From: Edolisoma coerulescens
Lineage: Eukaryota; Chordata; Aves; Passeriformes; Campephagidae
Assembly: GCA_013397115.1 (NCBI GenBank)
Contig: VWZW01004024.1
Span: 496,504-560,503 of the forward strand
Reading direction: 5' to 3'
DNA: 64,000 nt
The first letter of the stretch is position 1, and every line of letters begins with the position of its first letter. A program made the translations under genes and the position numbers. Below are positions 37,738 to 48,110 of this stretch, piece by piece. The notes under the pieces were generated by a model. The model saw only the letters and a program-made list of their open reading frames with translations, made no database searches and was not told where the DNA came from.

Positions 37738-38341
37738 TTTATACATCTCATGGAGTGAGCCTGCAGGATATATGAACTCCTAGCAGGACTATGCCTTATC
37801 CTGTCATGACAAAGCTAGTCTCTGTGTTAGGCATATTAACTCTGCAGGAGAGCTCTGACATCTTCCTGGACAAGATTTAAAGATGGATTTTTATTAGCTT
37901 TTGTAGAAGAAACACTGACTAAAAGCTCCTGAAGCTTGCTCAGCAACCTCACATTCCCTGGGTTCCTCTAAGCCTGAGTCCTCAAAGTCTTCACAGCAGA
38001 GGCCAAATCCCTCTTCTAGCTCCAGTCTGGGCACCAGTCTCTCTTGCAAGGCTCTTGACTGCTTCAGCCCAGAACAGAGTTTCTGCTTACATCAGCAGTA
38101 GCTGGCCAAGAGAAAAAGAGAACAATACAGCCTTTATAGATTAACAATATTTCCATTTACTGTAAATTATGCAGCATATAACATGGCCGAGAGGAGTAAT
38201 TTGTCAGTCTTTTGGATCCTTGCTTTTTCTCTCCTTTCTTTGTCTTCACATTCCCCTTTTCATTTCTACTCCCTTCCACTTCTATGTTTTTGCCTTCTTT
38301 TCTCTCTCCTTTCTGCACTTCCTCCCTTCCAACAGATCCCA
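37738..38341. other. Non-coding stretch, nothing recognised
   Basis: AT-rich DNA with a pyrimidine-rich part on the plus strand at about 38210-38335 (many CTTT/TTCC steps). No gene or repeat family was recognised. Confidence 0.6.
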
Positions 38342-38437
38342 CTATTGCTTCAATGGCTCGGCTCCAATCTCTGCCTCTCTGTTATTTGCTAAAATCACTG
38401 GCAACAGAACATCTAAGTGGAGATGCATTCCAGTGTC
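38342..38437 (-). other. Exon-like block D (31 codons and stop), low confidence
   Basis: On the minus strand a strong acceptor (CTGCCCTCTTTGC.., then CCCTTTTCAG) precedes a frame starting DTGMHLHLDVLLPVILANN and ending in a TAG stop at 38342-38344; the other two frames also stop inside the block. It would join in phase 0 to block C (39121-39214), the only in-phase junction in this chain. The product is not recognised. It could be a terminal coding exon, a broken gene or chance. Confidence 0.15.
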
Positions 38438-39120
38438 CTGAAAAGGGATGCATAAAGCAAAGAGGGCAGGACTTGAGGGAGCAGAGGACTGGGATATGCA
38501 AGAAGGGTTACAGGCAGGAAAGACCTGGGAAACACCTGTGTCCATTGATACAGGCAAAGTAGAGAACTCACCCCCAGCAGCAGCTGATAGAGTTGTCTAC
38601 AGCACTTCTGTCTGGAACTGTCAGTCCAAGAAAAAATATATTTCATAGTCATAAGGATAAAAATAAATAGAAGTGTACTAACTTTGGAGTGCTGGATATT
38701 TGATCTTATCTGGAACGAGTGTGTGTGTACATGTGTGCATACATCACTGTTGTTATTTTATTACAGATATGCTGTTATGAAACTTCTCTTCCCATTTTGC
38801 ATAGATCTTCCTTTTCAGACATGTGGTCACCGGTTAAGGGAATATTTACTGGGAAATGCTTCAGTTTGTGCAGACCCAACTTTTCTTGGTTTCGTTCTCA
38901 GGACTCCTCGGCATAACCAGTGCCTTTTCCACAGATGTCCCAGACAATGCCTTAAAAAAAATTATCCTGGCCAAAAATTGGTGCTTTGGTCTGTGTGCAC
39001 TGCTAAACATCATCACAAAGCAGCAATTAGTCTGTCAGTTACTTACAGTCTTTGCCTCCTCAAACTTAATGTTTAGGTCACATGGAAAAATGCAGTTATG
39101 GACACAAAACCAGCACTCAC
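38438..39120. other. Non-coding stretch, nothing recognised
   Basis: It would be an intron between blocks C and D if these were real. It holds short plus-strand frames (38684-39076 and 38856-39182) without family features. No repeats are seen. Confidence 0.55.
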
Positions 39121-39214
39121 AGGTTGCCATGTCTGTTCAAACTCATCTTTGGTTCTCTTCCAAAAGCCAACGTCCCAGCTGACATTGACAGTGTTGCTCA
39201 CATCACCTGGATGC
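39121..39214 (-). other. Exon-like block C (31 codons), low confidence
   Basis: On the minus strand, acceptor CCTTCCTTGAGCAG and donor CCT|GTGAGTG bound 94 bases with a single open frame that reads HPGDVSNTVNVSWDVGFWKR and then continues for 11 residues, rich in charged and aromatic positions. Start phase 2, end phase 0. An alternative acceptor eight bases inside (CATCCAG) would change the start to phase 1, which would fit block B. The family is not recognised. The composition is protein-like but this is a weak criterion. Confidence 0.18.
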
Positions 39215-39930
39215 CTGCTCAAGGAAGGAGAAATCCCTTCCCCACAGCAAGTACAGGCCTTCCTCAATTTTGTCCAGAATTTGAATCTCCAACATTCAGG
39301 AGTCAAACTCCTCCAGCCCTGCAAAGGCCCAAGTTCCCCATGGACCGGCCATCTGGGACACCAAGGAGCTGCTTCTCCCAAGCCAGGACCCAGAAGGTGC
39401 TATGCAACCTTACAAAACTCGACTGGCCCAGCTACATTCCTGTCCAGCCACCACAGGGTAGCTCCTGCCTTGTTAAGTTCATGTTCTCTCAAGGTCACCT
39501 GACAAACAAAAACACCTCCAGAAAAGAAAACTCCCTTGAGCTCATCCCTCCCGTTCTTGGGATCAATGCCAGCCCACGTTCCCTTTCACTTTCCCAGTCA
39601 CACAGACAATAGTTCTTTGCCCCTCATTATGCATAAAGTCATGCTTCCAGGTCCCAGAGGAAATCACAAACACACACAGACTTCCTAGTATTAAAGGTAT
39701 TCTGCAAAGCATGGAAAACCTTTGGGACACTCAGAAGAGATAGCAACAGACAAGATTAACCCCACAGTCTGCATTCCCTAGGCCCTGATTGTACTGAAAA
39801 CTCTGCAGCCTCTCCCCTTCCCTTGGGGTTTGGCTGCCTGTGCTACAGGCCAGCTCTGATATGGTGCTACTGCAAGCTGGGATCACACTGCCAGGAAAAA
39901 TAACGTGAAAGACCATCAAGCAGCCTTTAC
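39215..39930. other. Non-coding stretch, nothing recognised
   Basis: A 176-codon plus-strand frame (39082-39612) overlaps a 134-codon frame in another phase (39098-39502). Neither has domain features. It would be an intron of the minus-strand candidate if that existed. Confidence 0.5.
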
Positions 39931-40058
39931 AGGACTCTTCCCCAATTGCCATGGGAGCTGCCTTTAAACGCAGGCTCTTGCTCTTGTAGGTTTGCCTGTG
40001 CTCATACACCCTGTTGATCCTGATCCTGAAGGTGGGGGTGAGGTGCTCCTTATTGTCC
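39931..40058 (-). other. Exon-like block B (42 codons), low confidence
   Basis: On the minus strand, acceptor GATCTGATTGTTTCAG and donor TCCT|GTAAAG bound 128 bases. The open frame starts DNKEHLTPTFRIRINRVYEH and goes on for 22 residues. Start phase 2, end phase 1. An alternative acceptor ten bases in (ACAATAAG) would start in phase 0 and so match block A. An alternating hydrophobic and basic pattern suggests beta strands if it is translated. The family is not recognised. Confidence 0.2.
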
Positions 40059-40612
40059 CTGAAACAATCAGATCCAGGAGCTGGTGCTCACATGCTCCCT
40101 ATGATGCACTCTCCCTACCTGCTGAACACCAGGACAGACAATTCAAGCTGCCCATCACAAGTGGGTGATGCTCTTGTCCTTCAGGTCATCTTCTCAGGCT
40201 GGAACTGAGCCCAGGCACAACTGTTCATGCCACAAAGCACCTTATATCTTCTCCAGTACAGGAACAAGCTGATGATCAGCTGCCTTTTAAAAGACAAAAC
40301 CAGGGAATGATGTCACAGTAAATTCACAGGAAACTTAATTTCACTCTTATTCTTCCTAAAATCACAGGGCTCCTTTTGCCAAGGGTATATTTTGGCAAAA
40401 TTTTCCTTTCTTTACAATTTTCTGTTCAGCACAAAGTGATAGCAGAGCACAGAAACCCATTGCTGGAGATAATGAAAGCCTTTCTGGATCATCTGTTTCA
40501 GAGCAGGTCTCTCTCTATCCCCCAGGTTTCACTTGCTGGAAAGTTACCCAGCCATATGTTTGCAATTAAAGTCTCAGTTCCTCACAGGCTCATGGCAAAT
40601 AGTCTGCTTCAC
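40059..40612. other. Non-coding stretch with a broken exon-like piece
   Basis: At about 40126-40180 on the minus strand a strong donor CAG|GTAGGG follows a frame that reads DLKDKSITHL and is then interrupted by two TGA codons before the donor. If the neighbouring blocks were real exons this would look like a decayed one; otherwise it is chance. Nothing else was recognised. Confidence 0.3.
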
Positions 40613-40775
40613 CTGGGTCACATCTCTAAAGGGAATTCCTCCAGACTGGATTTGCAGGCCATATTCGGTGGCAGCTCTGACACAGGTATTAGCCATAATG
40701 GAATCCATGTCAATTATGAGTTCATCCATTCGTTTTTCTATCCAGGCCTCCCACTCAAATTTCAGAGATCTCCTT
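40613..40775 (-). other. Exon-like block A (54 codons), best coding candidate
   Basis: On the minus strand a branch-point-like GTGACTAAG and an ATTTTAG acceptor precede 163 bases, followed by the strong donor CCCAG|GTGAAG. The frame includes WIEKRMDELIIDMDSIMANT and ends GGIPFRDVTQ. About 70% of its codons begin with a purine and about a third with G, a bias seen in true coding DNA. Start phase 2, end phase 0. A long amphipathic acidic helix would be the main structural feature. I do not recognise the family and cannot rule out a chance frame or a pseudogene exon. Confidence 0.28.
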
Positions 40776-40997
40776 CTAAAATGCAATTTGACCCATTTTG
40801 GAATGAAGAGAGTTCCTTAGTCACTCCATTTGAGACCAATTAGCCTGTTTGATTTGGGATCCTTTATCCCTCAGCGCTCTTAGCCTGTCTGTTCCAATAA
40901 ATGTTGCAAAAAATCCCAGTGTCTGAAATCCCTGCATGCTTCATGGACCCTATTTCCTACCCAGTAACTGTACTCTCTTTACTCCCCTTTCACTGAC
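40776..40997. other. Non-coding stretch, nothing recognised
   Basis: It would be a 222-base intron between blocks A and A-prime if both were real. On the plus strand there is an AATAAA (about 40898-40903), with no transcript structure to support its use. Confidence 0.5.
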
Positions 40998-41063
40998 CTG
41001 AGTCAATCACAGACTCTGGGGTTACTTCGTGCCATCTCCTTGAAATGCCCTTCAAATTTTTGC
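40998..41063 (-). other. Exon-like block A-prime (21 codons), low confidence
   Basis: On the minus strand a long pyrimidine tract and TGGCCTCCACAG form one of the best acceptors in the region; the donor is CTCAG|GTCAGT. The 66 bases read KNLKGISRRWHEVTPESVID plus one residue, with phase 1 at both ends. With the alternative donor four bases further (GTCA|GTGAAA) it would end in phase 2 and join block A in frame. The family is not recognised. Confidence 0.18.
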
Positions 41064-42987
41064 CTGTGGAGGCCAGGAGGATGAGGCATAACTGACTTGT
41101 AACACTTTCTCCTGGCTGAGGAGCTCAGAGCAATCTCTTTTGAAGAGAACCCATGAAGTGAAAAAGCTCTTGGAGTTCAGAGTTCACTTTTAATCAACCT
41201 CACTGATTTGGTTTGAAACATTGATCAAATCCTAGCTGCTTCCTTTCCAATCATCTGATGGATGGTCCAGTCAGCCCATGAGTTTGGGGAGAACTCCAGC
41301 TTTCAAACCAAGGATTAATCACAGATTTGCTGTGATTATTTGAGCTCAAAGCTTTTGTTTTGTGTGTCCTTCCCAGATGTTTCCAGCCCCTCATGCCCCA
41401 CTTGCAGACAAGTCAATGGTGTGGATTCAAGGCTGATAATGGAAACACGGTCACAGGTTGTGAGAAGACACCTTCCTGCTTTAATTCATGATCTTTAGAA
41501 GTTCTCCACATTCCAAACCACAATAGGCTGAAAGGTTTGTGAAATGAGGGTGCAACCACAGTGCAAAAATAATTTAAACCTGATATAATGTAAACTTTTG
41601 ATGGAGGAATGAGCCTGAGCACATATTTAACTGTCAGCACAAAGAAGACAGCTTTCCCCATTAGGTGCCCAGATGAATTGTTAGAGGAGAAGGGCTGGAA
41701 CTGGCTCTTCCCTCCTGAGCCTCTGGGATTGACCCTGGACTTTTGGCAAGGGGGGTGTGTTTCAGAATCCAAACCTGAACCTGACTTTGAAGTTGGCCAC
41801 TCGTCCCCTCTGCACATGGCAGACCTAACCCAGCTGAAGGCCCCCACGGCCTTGTGCTACACAGGGACTTCAAAACCCCGATCTGGATTTTCCAGCCAGG
41901 GATCATCTCTGACTTTCCGGCTTCAGACTGCAATTCCAATTGCTTTATGTCACTTGCCTGTTGGCTTTGGGGGAAGAAAATATTATAAAAAACCCAACCA
42001 GTAACAATCCAAAAGTCAGCAATGCTGTCCCAGGAATGTTCCTCCTTGCACAGCACAGAAGAAGACAATTAAGCCCAGCAGCACCCACATCCTCAGCCCT
42101 TTGGGCCTCACAGCTTTTTCTCCTTCTTTCCTCTGCCTTTGTTTTGGGGGGTTTATTTCAATTTTTATCACTTGGGCTCATGCTTCCTGAGAGGCAGGGA
42201 ACCTCGTCGGTGTCCTTGAACTGTTTACTCAAGACTGGAGCACACCCAAGAGGTGGTTTTCAGAGCCCCTGCAAGCGCCTGAAACCCCACACCAGTGTGT
42301 TTTGTGGAAGGGGGTGGCTGCAGCTGGCTCTGCAGGATTGCCCTTGGGGACAGGTTTGCCTCCAGTGACAGAAAGGTGCTGGGGGTAAAGCAAGTCGTTT
42401 TCATCCTCCTCCTTTGTCTGGTATGTGGCTGTGGAGAAATCCTGCTGCAAGTTAGACTCTGCCTCTATTCTGGATGATCTCCAGGCTCCCTGCAGTGCAC
42501 AGTGTTCCTTGGGTTTCCTGAGCCATCAGCACTGCCTTCTTCAGGGGTCCTCCCTGCACATCCTGAGCCCAGGAGCTCTGATACCATCCCATGGAAACCA
42601 GACCCCCATACCTGTGTCTTGCTCATGCTCTCCAGTGACACAGGACAGGCGAAGCCCACGATGTGAAGGTTTTGCAAAAATCTTTAGTACTGTTACTTTT
42701 TATGGTAGGCTGCATAAAACTTTAAGATAGATCCAAACAGAGCAACAGAGTTCAGCACATCCCCGTCTTCCTTGTCATCACCATTCTTGCACAATCTCTT
42801 GAACTTGGATCTAGACCTGTGAACTGTCCAGAGTCGTCTTCCTATGCAGCACTTCTCCACACCAGGGAATCTATTCTGCAAGCAGCTTTATCCTGCTTTT
42901 CTCCATTTTTAACCTAGATGGTTCTTCACTGAATGCCCTCCGTTTCCTTCCTAAAGTGTTCTCCTGCTTCTCTTCATTGCCATCTAC
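41064..42987. other. Non-coding stretch with further weak exon-like pieces
   Basis: On the minus strand two more pieces deserve mention: about 42612-42690, which ends at the strong donor CAG|GTATGG and is open in two frames, and about 42765-42875, open as NRFPGVEKCCIGRRLWTVHR and onward but with a poor acceptor. Neither resembles a known protein. A plus-strand frame (41940-42368, 142 codons) also has no domain. No repeats were recognised. Confidence 0.4.
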
Positions 42988-43107
42988 CTTCCTCTTCTTT
43001 CTGGTCCTCCATCTCATGAACTTTTTCTGTAATTTTGAATTCCTTTGCTCTTCCAGAGTGGATAAGAACATCGTATATCGGCAATAAGGTAATATTTTAG
43101 AAATAAA
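42988..43107 (-). other. Exon-like block Z (40 codons), low confidence
   Basis: On the minus strand the pyrimidine-rich ATTATTTCTATTTCTATAG acceptor and the donor GGAAG|GTAGAT bound exactly 120 bases, phase 0 at both ends, with one open frame beginning FISKILPYCRYTMFLSTLEE and ending in the basic run TRKKRK. The splice sites are good. The sequence resembles no family I know. Confidence 0.18.
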
Positions 43108-44374
43108 CTATAGAAATAGAAATAATCAAACTGTATAGACAGATATATGAGCACATGTGTTTCAATTGGACACTGGTTTTCTGAAACATTGAGAAAAATT
43201 TATCAAATACATTTCATATTGGAAAATAAGAAAGTTCAGAACATTCAAAAGCTGTGGAAACAGAACTTTCTCGTGTTATAGAAGTGTTTCATTTTGGGGA
43301 AAGACTGGGTTTTCTTTGCTTTTCTTTTCTCCAGAAAAAATATTCAAACCAGGTACTTTTTAAATGTTTGCACAAAAAATATCATACTTTGTTTAAAAAA
43401 TTTTCTAATGAAAAATGTCCAGTGGGTCCCGGAGATGGGTTCATTCCATGGTCACAATCTCTTTTGATGGTGGCGAGGTTGGTTACACTTGATAAGGGAT
43501 ACAGTGAAGAACTAACAAACGTCCTTTGCTGTTCTGTGCTTCTCCCAGCTCTCCTCTGCCACAGGCCTCCCCCTGCTCTCCAGTTGCTTGGTAGGAGGCA
43601 ACGTGGTATTTGTTATTGGTTTCTCACCAACCACGGAGCCTCATTTTTTACACAGCCTCCCAGGACAATCCCAGGATCTTATGTGCAAATGAAATATGGC
43701 TCTGTTGGTGCAGGCTGACGGGCCCTCTCCATGGGCAGCTTGCAAGAAAACTCACCCATGGCATTCTGGCACCATCCTGAGCCCATTAGCTCTGCTCCTG
43801 CTGCTTCTGCTTCCTCTGGTGTTCTTAATGTTGCCGTAGAATGAGGAACGAGCCCCAGAAGAGGCACATACCTAGAAACGTGTCACTTGTCCCGCCACTG
43901 CTAATAGCTACTGACACTTGGGCTTCCACACCTCCAAATAGGTGAATGGAGTTTTCTTTGTTTTGCAGAAGAGCTCAAGCCCAACCGTCAAAGCGAACAG
44001 AAACTGAATGCCAATGATATTTGGATCCGAGGCTGGAGCTGCACCTCTGATACCAGAGCTTAAGTCCATCTGCACGAACAATATTTGCTTTCTTCCCACT
44101 GCAGTTTTCTGTGCCTCCAAGCCTTACTATTGAATCAAGACTAAGAAGAGAAGAAAGGAAAAGAGAGAATAGACCGAGAAATGTGGCACGTTTTTATTGA
44201 TTTTCTAGGTTTTGTTAGGCTTTCAGGTGCAATTGTCTCACTGTTCTAGAAATTTTTCTGCAATCAGATGGGCAAGAAGTATAACCTTGGAAAAAAGAAA
44301 ACCTGAGAGGTTTAAATAATCTCATACTACCAATGACTAGTGCCCCAAACCTGATCATCAAATCTGTGTCACAA
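43108..44374. other. Non-coding stretch, nothing recognised
   Basis: AT-rich DNA. The largest frame (43254-43718 plus, 154 codons) has no domain. The last few bases before the LTR (about 44368-44374, gtcacaa) may be the outermost tail unit of the CR1 copy that continues at 44891. Confidence 0.55.
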
Positions 44375-44890
44375 TGTCCTGGGTTACAATGTAAGATGTA
44401 ACCAAAAGCATGTATTCTATTATCATCTTCACAAGTTGTTAAAGCAGGTGGAGCAATGTTCATTATCTCCTATCATGACTCATCCTGATTGCTCCCTGAG
44501 GGAGTTAATCTCTGTTTAATGGGCAATCAAGAACCCACCCCATGACTCACAGAATTACCTCTTCCCATTGTGAGACGCTCCGCCCAGGGGGGAGGAGACA
44601 GGCACTCCCGCCTGGATATAATCTGGGCTTTTCGAACAGCAGACAGAGCCTTTACCTACTGGACTCCCAGAGGACAAGAGCTACTGTCTGGACCTTCAGG
44701 GTGAAGACCAGACCCTTCTTTCCTACAGGATCACTGCTTCAACAGGACCATTTCATCTGGACTGCTGCCAGGTTGTATTCTGACTCTGTCAGTGCTCTTG
44801 TACTATTACATTTATTTTCTTTTTCATTTCTCTATTAAACTATAATTCTGACTTGCGATCTCCCACTGGTTTGTTTTTCAAACTAGTACA
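44375..44890 (+). mobile_element. Solo LTR of an endogenous retrovirus (finch ERVL-like)
   Basis: The element begins TGTCCTGGGTTACAATG at 44375 and ends AACTAGTACA at 44890. Inside are a GC-box-like CCGCCCAGGGGGGAGG section (about 44580-44596), a TATA box TATAATC at 44617-44623, and an ATTAAA polyadenylation signal at 44834-44839, in U3-R-U5 order on the plus strand. The flanks CACAA (44370-44374) and CACAG (44891-44895) form a 5-base target duplication with one mismatch. The TGTCCTGG start is shared by abundant songbird LTRs. No retroviral genes adjoin it, so it is a solo LTR. The family name is from memory and is tentative. Confidence 0.85.
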
Positions 44891-45165
44891 CACAGAATGG
44901 TTAGGGCTGGAAGGGACCTCAAAGATCATCTTGTTCCAAAATCCTGACATAGGCAGGGACACCTTCCACTATCCCAGGTTGTTCCAAGCCTTGTCCAACC
45001 TGGCCTTGAACACTTTTGGGGATGGGGTAGCCACTGAGCAACTCATGCCAGTGTCCCACCACCCTCAGGGTGTAGAACTTCCTCCCAACATCCAATATAA
45101 ATCTACCTTCTTTTATTTTCAATCCATTCCCACTTGTCCCATCCCTAATGCCTCTCTAGTTCACA
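44891..45165 (-). mobile_element. CR1 LINE, 3' end fragment
   Basis: CACAGAATGGTTAGGGCTGG, AAGGGACCTCAAAGATCATC, GGCAGGGACACCTTCCACTA and CCTTGAACACTTTTGGGGAT follow one another in the order of the reverse complement of the avian CR1 3' end, ending near AATCCATTCCCACTTGTCCC at about 45121-45140. The copy therefore lies on the minus strand with its 3' end at 44891. It is 5'-truncated at about 45165. A minus-strand frame (44919-45122) is an untranslated CR1 shadow. Confidence 0.92.
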
Positions 45166-47869
45166 ATATCAGGACCTGTAACATTTCCCCATCCCATCAG
45201 TGAAAAATATTTCTGTTTGCAGAGCAAACTTCCATCCCTGAGGTAAGAAGCACATCTTAACAAAAGGGCTGGGAAACACTGGCCAGCAATATCTCTTTTA
45301 AATAGAAATCAGCACGTTGCTGCAAATGCCACAACCACCATGCTGAAAACCAAAATGATTAATGACACTAATATGTAATAATTAAACAATACTCATAGAA
45401 ATGGATTGTGGGCTGCTCTTTACTTGTGTAGGGTATTGCCCAGCTGGATCAATGGGTTGTTCTTTAGGGATGCAGCAAGCTATAAGGAGGTTCTGGCCTT
45501 TGAACAAGGCTATGACCCTCTTGTAACAACAAAACATCACAAAAGTAATCACATCTCAGCAAGAGCTCCAGTTTTCTGGTCAGAAACACTAAAAATCCAG
45601 AGCACTGATGGTCCAATTTCCACAACCACCTTGTGTCAGCCTGACTCTGCTCCCACTGTAAAATCAGTCACTGGTGTTAGGAAGAACAGCCAGTGCTTCT
45701 GAAAATCCCCTCTCCTGGATTTATTTCAGACTGCTGTAAAATGCTTCTTCGACTCATACATCAGTCTAAACATCTCTTCTTCAGCAATGGCTTTGTTCTC
45801 CATTCGAACTGTGTCTCCCAGCCATCGGAGACATGGAAGCATAGTGGTCTTTGGTCATGCCTGCCAATATTTTGGCACAGAGCAGATCCCTTACTCCACC
45901 ATGAGGCCCCAGCAATGTCAGCTAAGGCATTGTGCCTGAGTTCCTGATCTCACAGGCTGGTGCCAGTCAGTGGGAGCCGCCTGCTTTCCATGGGGCCAGG
46001 ATTTCACACACTGCATTTAAGCTACCACAGAGTTCAAAGGCCACTCCTCTCAGTTTCCATCTAAAGCCCTCCTAAAGAAGCCATGAGCAGCACTAAGGAA
46101 ACTCAGAAATCTCAGCCTTTGCAAAACCAGTGGAGGAATTTTCCCTTAGTAACAAACCCCTTAGCATCTTTTGTTTTGGAAAGTATGAAAATGTTTCCAT
46201 ATATTTTTTCCAAAATGCAGCCCTCAAGAGCCTCTTGTTGCTCTGATGCTGAGAAATCCCTCTGCTTGCCCCAGAAAAAGAAAAAAAAAAAAAGAGGACG
46301 ACCCATGGAGTGTCTGAAAGATGGCAGCATCCTCAAGCATCCCTAAGCCTTGTTATCCCTGTTTTGATCCCAGGTTTCCAGGGCTTCTTGCCAGGTTGTT
46401 GGGGGTCTGGCATCTCTGGGGGTTTTGTCTGGATTCTAGGGCAGCACTCCCGGGTGTCTGTGGGTTTCCTGTCCCACAGCAGGACTGAACACAGCACAGG
46501 GGCCCTGGAAAACGCGGCATCCGTCCAGCAGGAATGCAGGCTGGGCTCACCAAAACAGAACCACTCTCGAGGATTTCAGCAGTGACAAAGGATAGCTTCC
46601 TGACAACAATGAAAGATTTCCATTACCCATGTTCCAGACAGTCCCAGCCTAGAGTCAACATGGTGTGCTGGCAGGGGTGAAAAAGTCCTCTGCACAGCCC
46701 AGCAGCTACACCATGAGAGCCTGAGGCTCAGGACCCTGCCTCAGGGCTGCTGCTGGGCAGACTGGGACCTTTGCCAAGCATCCTACTGCCTCCCCAAGCC
46801 CTGGGATCGCCTATTGTTACTCTGGCTCCCTCCCTACCTCTCTGCAGGGATGCTGCCTCCTGGGAAATGAGTCACACCTTACAGAGGGGCTGAGGAACCC
46901 TCCAGAGTTGCCTGGGTGTTGGCTCAGAAGGAAGGAGATGTGTGTGCTGCCAACACTAAATGTCTTACCCAGGGGCTGCGCTGGGCCAGTGCTCATGCTG
47001 TGCTGACCCCAGCGAGCAGAGGGTGCCTGGCCCATCCAGCCCCAAGTGGAACAGCCTTTTCCCTCTGCAGCTTTTTCCCACCTCCCTGCGAGCCTGTGCT
47101 CACACATGAGCAGCAGGGCCAGCGGGTGGGTCCCCATCACCAGCAGACTCCCAGTTTGAGCTCATCACAGATGGGCCTCACGCTCCCCCAACAACCAGGA
47201 GAGCACGTGGGCGGCAGCCACCCCAGAGAGAAAAGGGTTTGCTTCCCCAAACCCATAGCTATCCAACAACCAAAAGTGACAGGCCAGGAACCCCTCCAGG
47301 CATCTCGGGTGGGTTTTTAATGCAATACTCAGGCAGTATTTTTGTTCCAGGTTTTGCTTTGAATTGATTTCTTAAGCACACAGACATCCAAGCCTGGGCC
47401 TCCAGCTTCCCAGCTTGTGCAAGAGCCCTTTTGCCTGTAAAGCCCCAAAGTCCATGTCACAGCTCTTCTGCACCATACGTGGGCTCTGCGCGACGCCTGG
47501 CAGAAAGAAATGGCAAAAAAACTGTTGATAGATCATCTGTGGAAGGCCTGAACTCCAGCCAAGACAGATAAAAATAAAAGAAATTAAAATAGTTGTGTGC
47601 GTGTGTGTTTTATGAAGGGAACATTTATATTTTTAAACTAGGAGTAATTGTATTCTGTATCTGAAATGGCATCTGAAAGTGATTTAGTGGAACAATGTGG
47701 TTTCTGATTGGTGCTTGAACTAGTTCCAAAACATTTTTTATAATAAGCATCATAAAGATCCCAATTATCTGATCCTTTTCCCTAACATGGTCAGAGAGGA
47801 TGTTTCCAAAGAAACGGCTTTTGGGTTGGTTTTTTTTCATTTGTGACACTGCAAACACTTACACACATT
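45166..47869. other. Non-coding stretch without supportable genes
   Basis: An A-rich run lies at 46275-46293 and an AT-rich, complex section at 47500-47869. Frames such as 46916-47320 (plus, 134 codons) and 46817-47140 (minus, 107) are open over the same bases on both strands and have no family features. No RNA or transposon was recognised. Confidence 0.55.
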
Positions 47870-48110
47870 CTTAATCCTGTGAGTAGTCCCAGAGAAATGA
47901 ACCAAGGCAGCTCTCAGCAGCTAAGCTAATCACAAAATAAACTACTAATGTTCAGATTCGCTAATCAAGGCAATCCTTAGCCTTTCAGGGAAAGGTCTGC
48001 TTGTTATTCTGAGAGCTGTTCAGGATGCATTTACGATTCAATAAAGGAGGCCCCAGCACTACCAAAATAATTACTTACTCAAACAAGCATGTAAAACTCA
48101 AGGACTGCCC
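47870..48110. promoter_or_regulatory. Candidate conserved non-coding element, repeated GCTAATCA
   Basis: GCTAATCA occurs at 47925-47932 and again, same orientation, at 47960-47967, with a TAATTA core at 48068-48073. TAATC cores suit OTX/PITX-type homeodomains. The block is AT-rich, complex and without long frames or repeats. Enhancer function is inferred from motif clustering only. Confidence 0.25.

Noticed and set aside
39082..39612. 176-codon plus-strand frame over the exon-like block C
   Set aside because: Open in two plus-strand phases at once and without recognisable features; treated as chance.
40890..40920. AATAAA on the plus strand as a gene 3' end
   Set aside because: Isolated hexamer without an upstream coding exon or transcript structure; such hexamers are common in AT-rich DNA.
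42229..42450. Minus-strand frame with an acidic stretch that looked like another exon of the candidate chain
   Set aside because: The acceptor is weak and no donor fits the phases of neighbouring blocks.
44919..45122. 67-codon minus-strand frame
   Set aside because: It lies inside the CR1 3' end, which is untranslated in CR1 elements.
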